A stretch of DNA of 64,000 nucleotides from Pseudomonas asuensis (GTDB taxonomy: Bacteria > Pseudomonadota > Gammaproteobacteria > Pseudomonadales > Pseudomonadaceae). The stretch lies in contig NZ_BMNW01000008.1 of assembly GCF_014646755.1 (NCBI RefSeq), positions 186,001-250,000 of the forward strand, in the 5' to 3' direction. The position numbers and the translations under genes were made by a program. Position 1 is the stretch's first letter. Each line of letters opens with the position of its first letter. Below, piece after piece: positions 54,708-64,000 of this stretch. The notes under the pieces are model-generated. The model had not been told where the DNA came from and did no database searches. It worked only from the letters and a program-made list of their open reading frames with translations.

Positions 54708-55565
54708 CTATAGCACCACCGTCCGGTTGGCATTCAGGAAGACGCGGCGTTCCAGGTGATACCCCACGGCCTGGGCCAAGGTCAGGCATTCAATATCTCG
54801 GCCTTTGGCCACAAGGTCTTCCGGGTAATATGCATGATCAACGCTCTCTACACCCTGGGCGATGATCGGCCCTTCGTCGAGATCGTTATTGACGTAATGG
54901 GCGGTGGCACCCACCAGCTTTACCCCCTTCTGATAGGCTTGGTGATAGGGCTTGGCGCCCTTGAAGCCCGGCAGTAGGGAGTGATGGATGTTGATTGCCC
55001 AGCCATCGAGACGGCGGCACAGCTCGGGTGAAAGCACCTGCATATAGCGTGCAAGCACGACCAGCTCCGCCTGGGTATCCTGCAACACCTGCCAGACGCG
55101 GGCTTCCTGGGCGGGCTTGTCGTGGGGATCCAGCGGAAAGTGGTGGTAGGGAATGCCATGCCAGCGGGCCAGGGGTTCAAGGTCCGGGTGGTTGGAAATC
55201 ACCGCGGCCACATCCATCGGCAATTGGCCGATCCGCTGGCGATAGAGCAAGTCGTTCAGGCAATGATCGGCCTTGGACACCATGATCACCACCTTTGGGC
55301 GGTAGCCCGGCGCGGTCAGCTCCATCTGCATATCGAACGGGCCCAGGGCATCGGCAAGACCGGCACGAAAGGCGTTCTCGTCGAAGGCGGCCGGCGCTTT
55401 GAACTCCACGCGGATAAAAAAGCGCGCCGCCAAGCGGTCATCAAAGGAGTGATGTTCGGTGACGTAGCACTGCTGTTCGAACAGAAAGCGGGTCACGACG
55501 TCCACGGTCCCCAGTCGGCTTGGGCTCTGGGCAGTGAGAATCCAGGTATCAGGGGTGCGGCTCAT
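54708..55565 (-). CDS. purU: Formyltetrahydrofolate deformylase
   Basis: A 285-residue enzyme releasing formate from 10-formyl-THF and so regenerating THF. The N-terminal ACT domain (SPSRLGTVDVVTRFLFEQQ) is followed by the formyltransferase-like domain with VISNHPDLEPLARWHGIPYHH (shown in part), the catalytic region INIHHSLLPGFKGAKPYHQA and ATAHYVNNDLDEGPII. In this cluster it probably balances the one-carbon flow from sarcosine oxidation. It is 184 bases behind soxG, with a hairpin repeat in between. Confidence 0.95.
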   Translation of the reverse strand: MSRTPDTWILTAQSPSRLGTVDVVTRFLFEQQCYVTEHHSFDDRLAARFFIRVEFKAPAAFDENAFRAGLADALGPFDMQMELTAPGYRPKVVIMVSKADHCLNDLLYRQRIGQLPMDVAAVISNHPDLEPLARWHGIPYHHFPLDPHDKPAQEARVWQVLQDTQAELVVLARYMQVLSPELCRRLDGWAINIHHSLLPGFKGAKPYHQAYQKGVKLVGATAHYVNNDLDEGPIIAQGVESVDHAYYPEDLVAKGRDIECLTLAQAVGYHLERRVFLNANRTVVL

Positions 55566-55706
55566 GGATAGCTACCGAATAGGTTGGATGTTGTGGGTTG
55601 AATAACCTGGGGCCAGGAACGCAGGTATCGCTGCGCCCCACGCACCTTACTGATCAAATGTATACGTTTAACCTGTGGTATCCAGCCAAATGGTTAGTTC
55701 ACGGAA

Positions 55707-55734
55707 GGATGGGATCGATACGCACAACCCATCC
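55707..55734. repeat. Intergenic hairpin repeat, copy B
   Basis: GGATGGG and CCCATCC flank a 14-base centre, and the right arm continues CTGCGTC. It lies between soxG and purU. Confidence 0.6.
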
Positions 55735-55749
55735 TGCGTCCGTACCCTG

Positions 55750-56382
55750 TCAGCTGGCGATGGCCAGCCCGTATTCGGCGCTGGCGTCCTGTAACCAGAG
55801 CCAGATGTAGTCGGCGAAGCTGCGTCGAACGACCAGTTCCCACGTCTCCTCACCGGTGTGCCTGATGACCAGCTGAGATTTGGCAAATACCGTCCCGACG
55901 GCTTTACCCACCGGGAAATTGCTGGGATGAACATCGTAGGATGTAGACTTCATCAACACGCTGCGTACACCCGGCCCTGTCAGTTCATATAAGGTCTGGC
56001 CACCGCTGACATTGACGATGGAAATATGCCGATCGCCGATGGCCTCACGAAGGCTCAGCTCGGCGGTGTACTCCTCGTCCTGCGGAACGATCAGCAGCCA
56101 CTCGTCCGGCCCCAACCATTGCAGGGAGGTTTCGCCTTTTACGGTCAGGCCCAAGGCGACGGGCAGCTTCAACCCCAGAACGGATTCGACCGCCCCGGTA
56201 AAACCGGTATCGCTGGCTTCTCCCCGCAGGACCAAATGGCCCCGCAGCTTTTTCTCGCGCAAGGTTACACCTGCGCTGCCGACGCTCCGGCCCGCCAGCT
56301 TGTCGAGCTCAGCATGGAACAAGGGGGATTCGGCGCGTGCAGCGCTGGTGGGACGCTGCTGGTAAACGTTCACGTTAGACAT
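55750..56382 (-). CDS. soxG: Sarcosine oxidase gamma subunit
   Basis: A 210-residue subunit of heterotetrameric sarcosine oxidase, with the GcvT-like fold of SoxG: LQWLGPDEWLLIVPQDEE, SIVNVSGGQTLYELTGPGVR and the C-terminal RRSFADYIWLWLQDASAEYG. ATG 56382 overlaps the end of soxA by eight bases, and the length equals that of known Pseudomonas SoxG. The longer frame is rejected. Confidence 0.94.
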   Translation of the reverse strand: MSNVNVYQQRPTSAARAESPLFHAELDKLAGRSVGSAGVTLREKKLRGHLVLRGEASDTGFTGAVESVLGLKLPVALGLTVKGETSLQWLGPDEWLLIVPQDEEYTAELSLREAIGDRHISIVNVSGGQTLYELTGPGVRSVLMKSTSYDVHPSNFPVGKAVGTVFAKSQLVIRHTGEETWELVVRRSFADYIWLWLQDASAEYGLAIAS

Positions 56383-59300
56383 GCTGACGCTCCCCTTTCG
56401 GATCGTAGAACACGGAAGAAACAATTTCGGCTTCGACGAAGGTGCCATCCCTGAGCGCGGCGTAGACCTTTTGTCCCATCTTGCCCAGGCCGCCCTTTAC
56501 GACCGCCAAGGCGAAGCCAAAGCCCATCGAGGCGCTGTAGTAGCTGGAGGTGACGTGTCCTATCATGGTCATTGGAATCGGCTGCTGGGTGTTGAACACC
56601 AGCTGTGCGCCTTCCGGCAGAACCGCCTTGGGATTGACCGGCTTGAGGCCCACCAGCTGCTTGCGGTCTGCCTTGAGGCAATCCTGCCTATTCATGCCGC
56701 GCTTACCGATAAAGGAGAACGGCTTGTTCATGCTGACGGCCCAGCCCATGCCCAAGTCCTGTGGGGTGACGGAGCCATCAGTATCCTGACCCACGATAAT
56801 GAACCCCTTCTCGGCCCGCAGCACGTGCATGGTTTCGGTACCGTAGGGTGTTAGGCCGTACTTCTTGCCAGCCTCTATCAGCTGCTCCCATACGCCCATT
56901 GCATAATCGGCCTGGACGTTAATTTCGTAGGACAGCTCGCCGGTAAAGGAGATGCGGAACACCCGAGCCGGTACGCCGCCCACGGTGCCTTCCCTCCAGC
57001 TCATGAAGGGGAACGCATCCTTGTCAAGGTCGATGTCGGTCAGCTCAGCGAGCAGGTTACGGCTTTCCGGACCAGACAGGGTCATGGTCGCCCAATGGTC
57101 AGTCACGGAGGTGAAATACACTTTTAGGTCCGGCCATTCGGTCTGGTGGTAGAGCTCCAGCCATTCGAGGATACGCGCGGCGCCGCCGGTCGTGGTGGTC
57201 ATCAGGAAGTGGTTGTCGGCCAGACAGGCCGTGACGCCATCGTCCATGACCATGCCATCTTCCTTGCACATCAGGCCGTAACGGGCCTTGCCGACCTCCA
57301 GCTTGGTCCAGGCATTGGTATAGACGCGGTTAAGAAATTCACGGGCGTCCGGCCCTTGAATATCGATCTTGCCGAGGGTCGAGGCATCAAGGATGCCGAC
57401 CTTTTCACGTACTGCCTTGCATTCACGGGCCACAGCGGCATGCAGATCCTCTCCGGCCTTGGGGAAGTACCAGGGACGCTTCCACTGACCAACATCTTCA
57501 AACAAGGCACCCTGCTTGACGTGCCAGCCATGAAGGGCGGTGAAACGTACCGGCTCCATGAGATGGCCGCAGTGGCGACCAGCGACGGCACCGAACGTGA
57601 CCGGTGTGTAGTTAGGGCGAAACATGGTAGTGCCGACTTCGGGAATCGCCTTGTTTTGTACGCGCGCGGCGATAGCGAGGCCGTTGATGTTGCCTAGCTT
57701 GCCCTGGTCGGTGCCAAAACCCAGGGCGGTGTAGCGCTTGACGTGCTCGATGGACTCGAAACCCTCACGGCACGCCAGCTCGATACCCGCTGCCGTCACG
57801 TCATTTTGCAGATCGACGAACTGCTTGGGTGCGCGGGCCGTGGATTTTTCGTGAGGCACCTGGAAGAGTGCCAGCGAGGGCTCTTCGAAGCGGTGCTCCG
57901 CCCGGGGCACTTCACCGGCTACCGGCTTCAAACCCGCCTCGCCGGCAGCCGTAGCGCCTGCTTCAAAGCCATCAGCCAGCACGTCGCCCAAGGCGAACAC
58001 GCCATTCACTGCGCCAGCACAGACGCGTTTTTGCGGAGCCGGGCCCGGCACGAACGCCTGGATATCCTCGCGCCATAGAGGGCGCCCGCCCAAGTGGGAT
58101 GCCAGGTGCACCACAGGGCTGTAACCACCGGATGTGGCAATCAGGTCGCAGTTCAGCCATTCACCCGGGCTGGTGGTACGGAACCCCTTGATGTCGATAG
58201 CGGCGACGCGCGCGCCGCTCACGCGCGTTGAGCCTCGGGCCTCGGTAACCGCGGCGCCGGTCAGGACGCGAATCCCCTTCGCCCTCGCTTCTTCGACCCA
58301 GGCTCCACGCGGATTCTGGCGTGCATCGGCGATAGCAACGACTTCGCGCCCTGCTTCCAGCCAGTCCAGCGCGACACGGTAGGCATAATCATTGTTGGTG
58401 GACAGCACCAGCTTTTGTCCCGGCGCGACGCCATAGCGACGTACATACGTGGAGACGGCACCTGCCACCAGGTTTCCGGGCAGGTCATTGTTGGCGTATA
58501 CCAATGGACGCTCATGGGCACCACTCGCCAGAACGACACGCTTGGCGCGGACCCGGTGCACTCGATGGCGCACCTGTCCCATCGGGGCCTTTTCGCCCAG
58601 ATGATCTGTGAGACGCTGGTGAATGGTTAGAAAATTATGATCGTGATAGCCGTTGACGGTTGCCCGTGATAGCAGGGTCACGTCGGGGGTGGCGTCCAGC
58701 TCTGCGATGGCCTTAGCAACCCAATCGGCGGCGGGCTGGCCATCCAGTAGCTCGCGCGTGTCGAGCAGGCTGCCGCCAAACTCTTCCTGCTCGTCAGCGA
58801 GGATGACGCGGGCTCCGCTACGTGCAGCGGCCAACGCTGCGGCCAGACCGGCAGGTCCGGCACCGACCACCAGTACGTCACAATGCTGGTTCATGTGGTC
58901 ATAGCTGTCCGGGTCGATTTCGGTCGGCACACGACCCAGCCCCGCCGCCTTGCGGATGTACTTCTCATACGTCAGCCACAGGTTTTGCGGGTACATGAAC
59001 GTCTTGTAGTAGAAACCGGGCGGCATCATCTTGCCGCCGACCTTGCCAAGAATGCCCATCAGGTCATTGTTCACGCTCGGCCAGCCATTGGTGCTGGCGG
59101 CTACCAGTCCCGCGTAGAGAGGTTGCTGGGTTGCGCGCACATTAGGGATTTGGGTGGCCTCGGTAGAGCCGATCTGCATGATGGCATTGGGCTCTTCAGC
59201 CCCGGCGGCCACGATGCCGCGCGGGCGGGAATATTTGAAACTGCGCCCGATGACGTCGACACCATTGGCCAACAGGGCCGACGCCAGCGTATCGCCAGCA

Positions 59301-59392
59301 AAGCCCTGGTAGCGCTGGCCATTGAAGGTAAAGGTCAACGGCTGGCGACGATCGATCCGGCCACCGTGGGTAAGGCGATTGACCTGACTCAT
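56375..59392 (-). CDS. soxA: Sarcosine oxidase alpha subunit
   Basis: A 1005-residue subunit. The N-terminal ferredoxin-like domain (PLTFTFNGQRYQGFAGDTLA) is followed by an NAD(P)/FAD Rossmann region with VVGAGPAGLAAALAAARSGA near residue 175, and a C-terminal aminomethyltransferase-like domain that binds THF (CKEDGMVMDDGV, LRAEKGFIIVGQDTDGS). The complex demethylates sarcosine to glycine and passes the methyl group to THF as 5,10-methylene-THF, or releases formaldehyde without THF. The true ATG is 59392, overlapping soxD by four bases. Confidence 0.96.
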   Translation of the reverse strand: MSQVNRLTHGGRIDRRQPLTFTFNGQRYQGFAGDTLASALLANGVDVIGRSFKYSRPRGIVAAGAEEPNAIMQIGSTEATQIPNVRATQQPLYAGLVAASTNGWPSVNNDLMGILGKVGGKMMPPGFYYKTFMYPQNLWLTYEKYIRKAAGLGRVPTEIDPDSYDHMNQHCDVLVVGAGPAGLAAALAAARSGARVILADEQEEFGGSLLDTRELLDGQPAADWVAKAIAELDATPDVTLLSRATVNGYHDHNFLTIHQRLTDHLGEKAPMGQVRHRVHRVRAKRVVLASGAHERPLVYANNDLPGNLVAGAVSTYVRRYGVAPGQKLVLSTNNDYAYRVALDWLEAGREVVAIADARQNPRGAWVEEARAKGIRVLTGAAVTEARGSTRVSGARVAAIDIKGFRTTSPGEWLNCDLIATSGGYSPVVHLASHLGGRPLWREDIQAFVPGPAPQKRVCAGAVNGVFALGDVLADGFEAGATAAGEAGLKPVAGEVPRAEHRFEEPSLALFQVPHEKSTARAPKQFVDLQNDVTAAGIELACREGFESIEHVKRYTALGFGTDQGKLGNINGLAIAARVQNKAIPEVGTTMFRPNYTPVTFGAVAGRHCGHLMEPVRFTALHGWHVKQGALFEDVGQWKRPWYFPKAGEDLHAAVARECKAVREKVGILDASTLGKIDIQGPDAREFLNRVYTNAWTKLEVGKARYGLMCKEDGMVMDDGVTACLADNHFLMTTTTGGAARILEWLELYHQTEWPDLKVYFTSVTDHWATMTLSGPESRNLLAELTDIDLDKDAFPFMSWREGTVGGVPARVFRISFTGELSYEINVQADYAMGVWEQLIEAGKKYGLTPYGTETMHVLRAEKGFIIVGQDTDGSVTPQDLGMGWAVSMNKPFSFIGKRGMNRQDCLKADRKQLVGLKPVNPKAVLPEGAQLVFNTQQPIPMTMIGHVTSSYYSASMGFGFALAVVKGGLGKMGQKVYAALRDGTFVEAEIVSSVFYDPKGERQHV

Positions 59393-59712
59393 ACGGTTTC
59401 TCCTTCGATAGCCTTGGCCACCACGACCGGCTTGCCGTTTACCTGTGGTTGCTCGCCAATCTTGTACGTTTCGAGAATCTCGTAGGTTTCCGTATTGCGG
59501 GTCACGTTGAAATAGCGGCGGCACCCGGTAGCGTGAACCCACAGTTCATGGTGGATACCGCGTGGGTTGTCGCGGAAAAACATGTAGTCGCCCCACTCCG
59601 CATCGGTGCAATTGTCCGGGTCCAGCGGGCGCGGGATATGCGCCTGGCCTGCCGCATGAAATTCCTCTTCGGAGCGCAGTTCCCCACAGTGAGGGCATTG
59701 GATGTGCAACAT
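59389..59712 (-). CDS. soxD: Sarcosine oxidase delta subunit
   Basis: A 107-residue zinc-binding subunit. MLHIQCPHC supplies Cys6 and Cys9, and LWVHATGCRRYF the His and Cys that complete the zinc site. WGDYMFFRDNPRGIHHELW is the family core. It is small but essential for the SoxBDAG heterotetramer and is coupled to soxA by an ATGA overlap. Confidence 0.96.
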   Translation of the reverse strand: MLHIQCPHCGELRSEEEFHAAGQAHIPRPLDPDNCTDAEWGDYMFFRDNPRGIHHELWVHATGCRRYFNVTRNTETYEILETYKIGEQPQVNGKPVVVAKAIEGETV

Positions 59713-59724
59713 GATCAGGGCTCC

Positions 59725-60975
59725 TTAATGCGCGACAGCCGCCGCGCCATGCTCATCGATGAGCGCGCCGGTATGGAAACGGTCGATGGAGAACGGAACC
59801 GCCAACGGGTGCATGTCCCCTTTGGCGAGCGAAGCGGCGAAGACGTTGCCGGAGCCGGGGGTAGCCTTGAACCCACCAGTGCCCCAGCCACAGTTGAAAA
59901 ACAGGTTTTCTACCGGCGTCTTGGAGATGATCGGACAGGCATCAGGCGTGGTGTCGACGATGCCTCCCCACTGGCGATTCATCCGCACACGGGAGAGGAT
60001 TGGGAACATCTCGACGATGGCTTGCAGGGTGTGTTCGATGACCGGATATGAGCCGCGCTGACCATAGCCGACATAGCTATCGATACCGGCGCCGATCACC
60101 AGATCGCCCTTGTCCGACTGACTGATATAGCCATGGACTGCATTGGACATGATCACGCTGTCGATCACCGGCTTGAGCGGCTCGGACACTAGTGCCTGCA
60201 AGGGATGGGATTCTACCGGCAGACGAAAACCGGCTAGCTTGGCCATGTGCCCGGAGTTGCCGGCTGTAACGACGCCAACACGCTTGGCGCCAATGAAGCC
60301 CTTATTGGTCTCGACGCCAATAACTGCGCCATTTTCCTTACGAAAGCCAATGACCTCGGTGTTCTGGATCAGGTCTACGCCCAGTGCATCAGCTGCGCGG
60401 GCAAAACCCCAGGCCACCGCATCGTGACGGGCCACCCCGCCCCGGCGTTGTACCGTCGCGCCCATGATTGGGTAACGGGTGTTCTTGCTGCAGTCGAGGT
60501 AAGGCACTTCTTCAGCCACCTGTTTGGCGTCGAGCAGTTCACCGTCTACGCCATTCAGGCGGTTGGCACTGACGCGGCGCTCGGCCTCGCGCATGTCCTG
60601 CAACGTATGGCACAGGTTGTAGACGCCGCGCTGCGAAAACATGACGTTATAGTTCAGGTCCTGCGAGAGCCCTTCCCATAGCTTCATCGCATGCTCATAC
60701 AAGTGAGCCGATTCGTCCCACAGGTAGTTGGACCGTACGATGGTGGTGTTGCGCGCGGTATTGCCGCCGCCCAGCCAGCCCTTTTCGATCACCGCAACGT
60801 TTTTGACGCCATGTTCCTTGGCCAGATAATAGGCCGTTGCCAGACCATGACCACCGCCGCCTACGACAATTACGTCATACACCGGCTTGGGGGTTGGCGT
60901 GCGCCACATGCGTTGCCAGTTTTCATGATGGCTGAGGGAATGCTTGAGAAGGCCGAAACCGGAATAGCGCTGCAT
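59725..60975 (-). CDS. soxB: Sarcosine oxidase beta subunit
   Basis: A 416-residue flavoprotein with the FAD-binding [22 protein letters not shown] near residue 35. In known enzymes this subunit also carries covalent FMN on a histidine and oxidises sarcosine. The N-terminal [23 protein letters not shown] (shown in part) and the C-terminal [16 protein letters not shown] match the family. ATG 60975 has GGAG eight bases upstream and gives the usual length; nine extra upstream codons are rejected. Confidence 0.96.
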   Translation of the reverse strand: MQRYSGFGLLKHSLSHHENWQRMWRTPTPKPVYDVIVVGGGGHGLATAYYLAKEHGVKNVAVIEKGWLGGGNTARNTTIVRSNYLWDESAHLYEHAMKLWEGLSQDLNYNVMFSQRGVYNLCHTLQDMREAERRVSANRLNGVDGELLDAKQVAEEVPYLDCSKNTRYPIMGATVQRRGGVARHDAVAWGFARAADALGVDLIQNTEVIGFRKENGAVIGVETNKGFIGAKRVGVVTAGNSGHMAKLAGFRLPVESHPLQALVSEPLKPVIDSVIMSNAVHGYISQSDKGDLVIGAGIDSYVGYGQRGSYPVIEHTLQAIVEMFPILSRVRMNRQWGGIVDTTPDACPIISKTPVENLFFNCGWGTGGFKATPGSGNVFAASLAKGDMHPLAVPFSIDRFHTGALIDEHGAAAVAH

Positions 60976-61058
60976 CTGTTTGACTCCTGAACCTGTCCCC
61001 ACGCATGAATGAGGATTTTCGTAGGGTGGCCTATGGCTAGCTGACTCAATCGAACAGG

Positions 61059-61085
61059 GGTGGGTTACGCGCCTGCCAACCTACC
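61059..61085. repeat. Intergenic hairpin repeat, copy C (diverged)
   Basis: GGTGGGTT and AACCTACC pair with one mismatch around an 11-base centre, in the gap between glyA and soxB. It is of the same style as copies A and B but less similar. Confidence 0.4.
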
Positions 61086-61099
61086 TTATGAAGGGCTAA

Positions 61100-62353
61100 T
61101 TAGCGGTAGACGGGATAATCCGCGCAGAGCCCGGCTACACGCTCAGCCACATGCGCCTCCACATCGGCATCGCCCAGGTGATCGAGGATGTCGCAGATCC
61201 ACCCAGCCAGCTCCTGGCACTGGGCCACACCCAGTCCACGTGTGGTCACGGCCGGGGTGCCGATTCGCAGGCCGGAGGTCACGAAGGGCGACTGAGGATC
61301 ATTGGGCACGGCGTTCTTGTTGACCGTGATACCGGCGCGCCCCAGGGCGGCGTCGGCATCCTTGCCTGTCATGCCCTGCTTGATCAGGCTGACCAGGAAC
61401 AGATGATTATCCGTCCCGCCGGAGACCACGTCATAGCCGCGCTTGATAAACACCGCGGCCATGGCCTGGGCATTGTGGATGACCTGCTGCTGATAGGCCT
61501 TGAACCCAGGCTCCAGCGCCTCCTTGAAGCACACCGCTTTGGCTGCGATCACATGCATCAGCGGGCCGCCCTGGCCTCCCGGGAAGACGGCGGAATTGAA
61601 TTTTTTCTCCAGCTCCTCGTTGGCTTTCGCCAGAATCAGCCCACCGCGAGGGCCACGCAGGGTCTTGTGGGTTGTAGTGGTGACCACATCGGCAAACGGG
61701 ATGGGATTAGGGTACAGGCCCGCCGCAACCAGCCCCGCCACATGAGCCATGTCAACGAACAGATAGGCACCGACCTTATCGGCAATCTCACGGAAACGTG
61801 GAAAATCGAGCGTTTTCGAGTAGGCGGAAAAACCGGCAATGATCATTTTCGGCTGATGCTCGACGGCCAGGCGCTCAATCTCGTCATAATCGATCAGGCC
61901 TGTGGCGGGATTCAGTCCGTATTGCACCGCGTTATAGAGCTTTCCGGAAAAGCTGACCTTGGCACCATGGGTCAGGTGTCCCCCATGAGCCAGACTCATG
62001 CCCAGCACTGTGTCACCCGCTTGCAGCAAAGCCAGGAAGACCGCCGCGTTGGCCTGGGAGCCAGAGTGCGGCTGAACATTGGCATAGTCGGCACCAAAGA
62101 GCTGCTTGGCCCGCTCGATGGCCAACTGCTCGACCTTATCGACGAACTCGCAACCACCGTAGTAGCGCTTGCCCGGGTAGCCTTCGGCATATTTGTTGGT
62201 CAGCCCGCTGCCCTGCGCTTCCATCACCCGCTGGCTGGTGTAGTTCTCTGAGGCGATCAATTCGATGTGGGCTTCCTGGCGGCGCTCTTCCTCACTCATC
62301 GCGGCGAACAAGGCGTCGTCGTAACCCTGGATGCGGTCTTGCTTGGTAAACAT
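61100..62353 (-). CDS. glyA: Serine hydroxymethyltransferase of the sarcosine oxidase cluster
   Basis: A 417-residue PLP enzyme that joins glycine and 5,10-methylene-THF to give serine, the two products of sarcosine oxidation. PLP lysine lies in [15 protein letters not shown]; other marks are [28 protein letters not shown] and [16 protein letters not shown] precedes the ATG. It is the promoter-proximal gene of glyA-soxBDAG-purU-fdhA and is probably one of at least two glyA paralogues in the genome, as in other Pseudomonas. Confidence 0.96.
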   Translation of the reverse strand: MFTKQDRIQGYDDALFAAMSEEERRQEAHIELIASENYTSQRVMEAQGSGLTNKYAEGYPGKRYYGGCEFVDKVEQLAIERAKQLFGADYANVQPHSGSQANAAVFLALLQAGDTVLGMSLAHGGHLTHGAKVSFSGKLYNAVQYGLNPATGLIDYDEIERLAVEHQPKMIIAGFSAYSKTLDFPRFREIADKVGAYLFVDMAHVAGLVAAGLYPNPIPFADVVTTTTHKTLRGPRGGLILAKANEELEKKFNSAVFPGGQGGPLMHVIAAKAVCFKEALEPGFKAYQQQVIHNAQAMAAVFIKRGYDVVSGGTDNHLFLVSLIKQGMTGKDADAALGRAGITVNKNAVPNDPQSPFVTSGLRIGTPAVTTRGLGVAQCQELAGWICDILDHLGDADVEAHVAERVAGLCADYPVYR

Positions 62354-62739
62354 CGTGTCTCTCCTGCAGCGCAGCGGAAGGCCGATATGGCCATCAATGG
62401 CTGTTCCCTAGAGATGATGGTAGGGCTGGGGCTGTACAGCGGAATGCCTGTTCACGCCACAAGACGGTGCGTTTGCGACATTGCCTTTATGTTCATGATT
62501 TGAAAGGCGCTGATCGCTTTCAAATTGCCGTTAGGGCGCCATCCGATTTATAGGTCAACATTGATCACACCACCGGAGCTAAAGCGCCCTTCTCCTAAGC
62601 CTCAACAAAGGATATTCAGGTGGGCTCTTAAGATCGCTAGGGACGTCCGGATGCATACAAGAAACGGATGCGGCCATTGCCCATAACAAGACATCTTTTA
62701 ATGGGGCCTACGTTACTGCCGATACGATAGCCAACAGGC
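62354..62739. other. Upstream region of the glyA-sox cluster
   Basis: No gene is supported. It probably carries the cluster promoter and sites for a glycine-betaine or sarcosine regulator (GbdR or SouR in P. aeruginosa), but I cannot point to a clear site. The left end of the DUF2238 gene is also here. Confidence 0.4.
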
Positions 62740-63423
62740 CTAGGGGGCCTGCTTGTGTTGATGAGCAGGATGCTCAAGGGGTGGACGACTGGTGGATGAG
62801 GCTTGCCCTTGGGCGTTGAGCTGGCTGATCTGACGATCCTGCAACCGCGAGCAGGTTACGAGGGCCACGGTGGCGCCGATCAGTGCATAAAACATGTCGG
62901 ACTGGGTATCCCATTCATAGCCTTGCGTCCCCAGAAACTCTTCCGCGCCCTGGCCCAGCGCCAGCGCGGCCCACCACTCGATCATCTCGTAGACGGCGCT
63001 TACCGCCACGGCTACACAGCCGGAAAGAAACGCCAACATCTTATAGCCAGACACATGCCGCCCACGGATCAGGATTTCCCGAGCCAGCAGACAAGGCACA
63101 AAACCTTGCATGAAGTGGCCGAGTTTGTCGTAGGGGTTGCGGTCCATGTCGAGCCAGTCCTGAATCCAACCGCCCAAGGGTACGCGGGCGTAGCTGTAGG
63201 CGCCGCCCGCGATCAGGCCCAGCGCGTGAATGGTAATCAGGATGTACAGCAGCGGCGTAAGGCTGAAACGCTCATGCGTTGTGATCAGGAGCGGCAGCAC
63301 AATTAGCACTGGAAAGATTTCCATCAGCCATGTCGTGCGGTCATAGGGTGCGATGCCGGAGGCGACCAGTGCCGCACAGACGATGAGGACGAGCGATCGA
63401 AGCAGCCATTTATGTTGAGTCAT
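62740..63423 (-). CDS. DUF2238 (YjdF-like) inner-membrane protein
   Basis: A 227-residue protein with about six membrane helices. YDKLGHFMQGFVPCLLAREI and VSAVYEMIEWWAALALG, with conserved His and Glu residues in the membrane, are signatures of the DUF2238/YjdF family, and GTQGYEWDTQSDMFYALIGA closes the core. The C-terminal tail is hydrophilic and His-rich. Function unknown; the His/Glu pattern hints at metal binding, which is inference. Confidence 0.83.
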   Translation of the reverse strand: MTQHKWLLRSLVLIVCAALVASGIAPYDRTTWLMEIFPVLIVLPLLITTHERFSLTPLLYILITIHALGLIAGGAYSYARVPLGGWIQDWLDMDRNPYDKLGHFMQGFVPCLLAREILIRGRHVSGYKMLAFLSGCVAVAVSAVYEMIEWWAALALGQGAEEFLGTQGYEWDTQSDMFYALIGATVALVTCSRLQDRQISQLNAQGQASSTSRPPLEHPAHQHKQAP

Positions 63424-63545
63424 TCCATCCGCCTTACGTCTTTCTGCAGTCAGGCCAGTCTGCGAGAAGCAGACCGCATTACAGGACGGTAGACCGCAGG
63501 GAGCCTCCGTTGGGTCGGTGGCAGACTCAATTCGTTACGTTACGT

Positions 63546-64000
63546 TTATACCTTGCGCCAGACCGACGCCAGCCAGGGCTGCTGGTCCCGAGGCAAGCCG
63601 GCAGGCCGGTAATAATGCTCCAGTTCGGCGAATCCTGCGTCAGTCAGATAACGCTTCCAGCTTTCGAAGTCGTGGTATGCACCATAGCGTCGACCATTCC
63701 AGCCTTCGCGGTTGTCACCTCGCGGATTGGAGCTGAACAACACGCCACGCGGCTTGAGTGTGGTATGCAACGCCTTGAGTATGCGTGGCAACTCGCTGAA
63801 CGGGACATGAAATAGCGTGGCGTTGGCAAATACCCCATCGAAATGCCCTAGAGGAAGATCCAGGGCAAGAAAGTTCTGATGCCAGACCTCGCATCCCGAA
63901 TCAGCGCGGGCCATGGCCACGAACTCGGCGGATCCATCGATCCCGACAGGGGAATGCCCTAGCTGTGTAAAAGTCTTCAAGTCCCGGCCGGGACCGCAGC
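63546..64000 (-). CDS. Class I SAM-dependent methyltransferase (N-terminus beyond the window)
   Basis: The frame reaches the right edge. The first visible residues CGPGRDLKTFTQLGH are the end of the SAM-binding motif I (DxGCGPGR), so the protein continues beyond position 64000. Motif II GIDGSAEFVAMAR, the FDGVFANATLFHVP segment (motif IV) and LKPRGVLFSSNP (motif VI) follow. About 151 residues are visible. The substrate is unknown. Confidence 0.85.
   Translation of the reverse strand, partial: CGPGRDLKTFTQLGHSPVGIDGSAEFVAMARADSGCEVWHQNFLALDLPLGHFDGVFANATLFHVPFSELPRILKALHTTLKPRGVLFSSNPRGDNREGWNGRRYGAYHDFESWKRYLTDAGFAELEHYYRPAGLPRDQQPWLASVWRKV

Noticed and set aside
53164..54789. N-terminal extension of 142 residues on the formaldehyde dehydrogenase frame
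   Set aside because: The family starts at MSGNRGVVYLG with a good ribosome binding site at 54363; the extension covers the intergenic gap and resembles no domain.
61151..62251. A 366-codon plus-strand frame opposite glyA
   Set aside because: Antisense shadow of a clear serine hydroxymethyltransferase; low-complexity translation without motifs.

Overview
The window comes from the chromosome of a Pseudomonas-type gammaproteobacterium (Pseudomonadaceae). The strongest evidence is gene order. The run typA, thiI, glnA, ntrB, ntrC, a small membrane protein, trmL, secB, grxC, rhodanese, gpmI, envC, ctpA, a divergent polysaccharide deacetylase, two orphan solute-binding proteins, hisF, hisA, hisH, hisB, asmA, mutY, yggX and tRNA-Phe follows the arrangement I know from Pseudomonas genomes. 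The protein sequences (NtrB, TypA, HisB, sarcosine oxidase) are also Pseudomonas-like. Base composition looks moderate, with AT-rich patches in the exopolysaccharide region. No plasmid or phage backbone, CRISPR array or rRNA operon is visible.

Layout. Positions 1-3600 hold the tail of an unidentified protein and three membrane proteins (AEC permease, CitMHS carboxylate transporter, TerC family). Positions 3700-13200 form a translation, sulfur and nitrogen block: typA and thiI on the minus strand, then glnA, two DUF4124 proteins, ntrB and ntrC on the plus strand. Nitrogen control can be read from the DNA. glnA has two NtrC boxes plus a sigma-54 promoter, ntrB has one box plus a sigma-54 promoter, and a third sigma-54 promoter just behind ntrC drives a short terminator-ended RNA resembling the NrsZ small RNA. 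Positions 13386-25662 are housekeeping genes: tRNA modification, SecB, redox proteins, phosphoglycerate mutase, the EnvC/CtpA cell-wall module and histidine biosynthesis. Positions 25823-31569 hold an OFA-family antiporter, the overlapping asmA-mutY-yggX operon and tRNA-Phe.

Accessory part. Positions 31721-39205 hold an amino-acid binding protein, a METTL25-like methyltransferase and a complete nikABCDE nickel importer, divergent from nikR with a perfect NikR operator between them. A gene-poor stretch of about 1.36 kb follows. Positions 40569-50748 are a compact Wzx/Wzy-dependent exopolysaccharide cluster (wcaJ, wzb, wzc, two glycosyltransferases, wzy, wzx, wza). It has internal hairpins, a possible unannotated 44-residue ORF, and behind wza a 136-bp palindromic MITE-like element. 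A minus-strand acyltransferase 3 gene follows.

C1 and sarcosine part. Positions 52762-62353 on the minus strand read glyA, soxB, soxD, soxA, soxG, purU, fdhA. This is a pathway that oxidises sarcosine from glycine betaine or creatine, makes serine from the one-carbon unit, and recovers formate and CO2 from formyl-THF and formaldehyde. Related GATGGGT/ACCCATC-type hairpin repeats lie in its gaps. The window ends with a DUF2238 membrane protein and a methyltransferase cut by the edge.

The most useful non-coding observations are the complete NtrC/sigma-54 circuit with its sRNA, the NikR operator, the MITE-like palindrome, the hairpins inside the exopolysaccharide operon and the long gene-free stretch before wcaJ. 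I saw no convincing novel defence or biosynthetic system.
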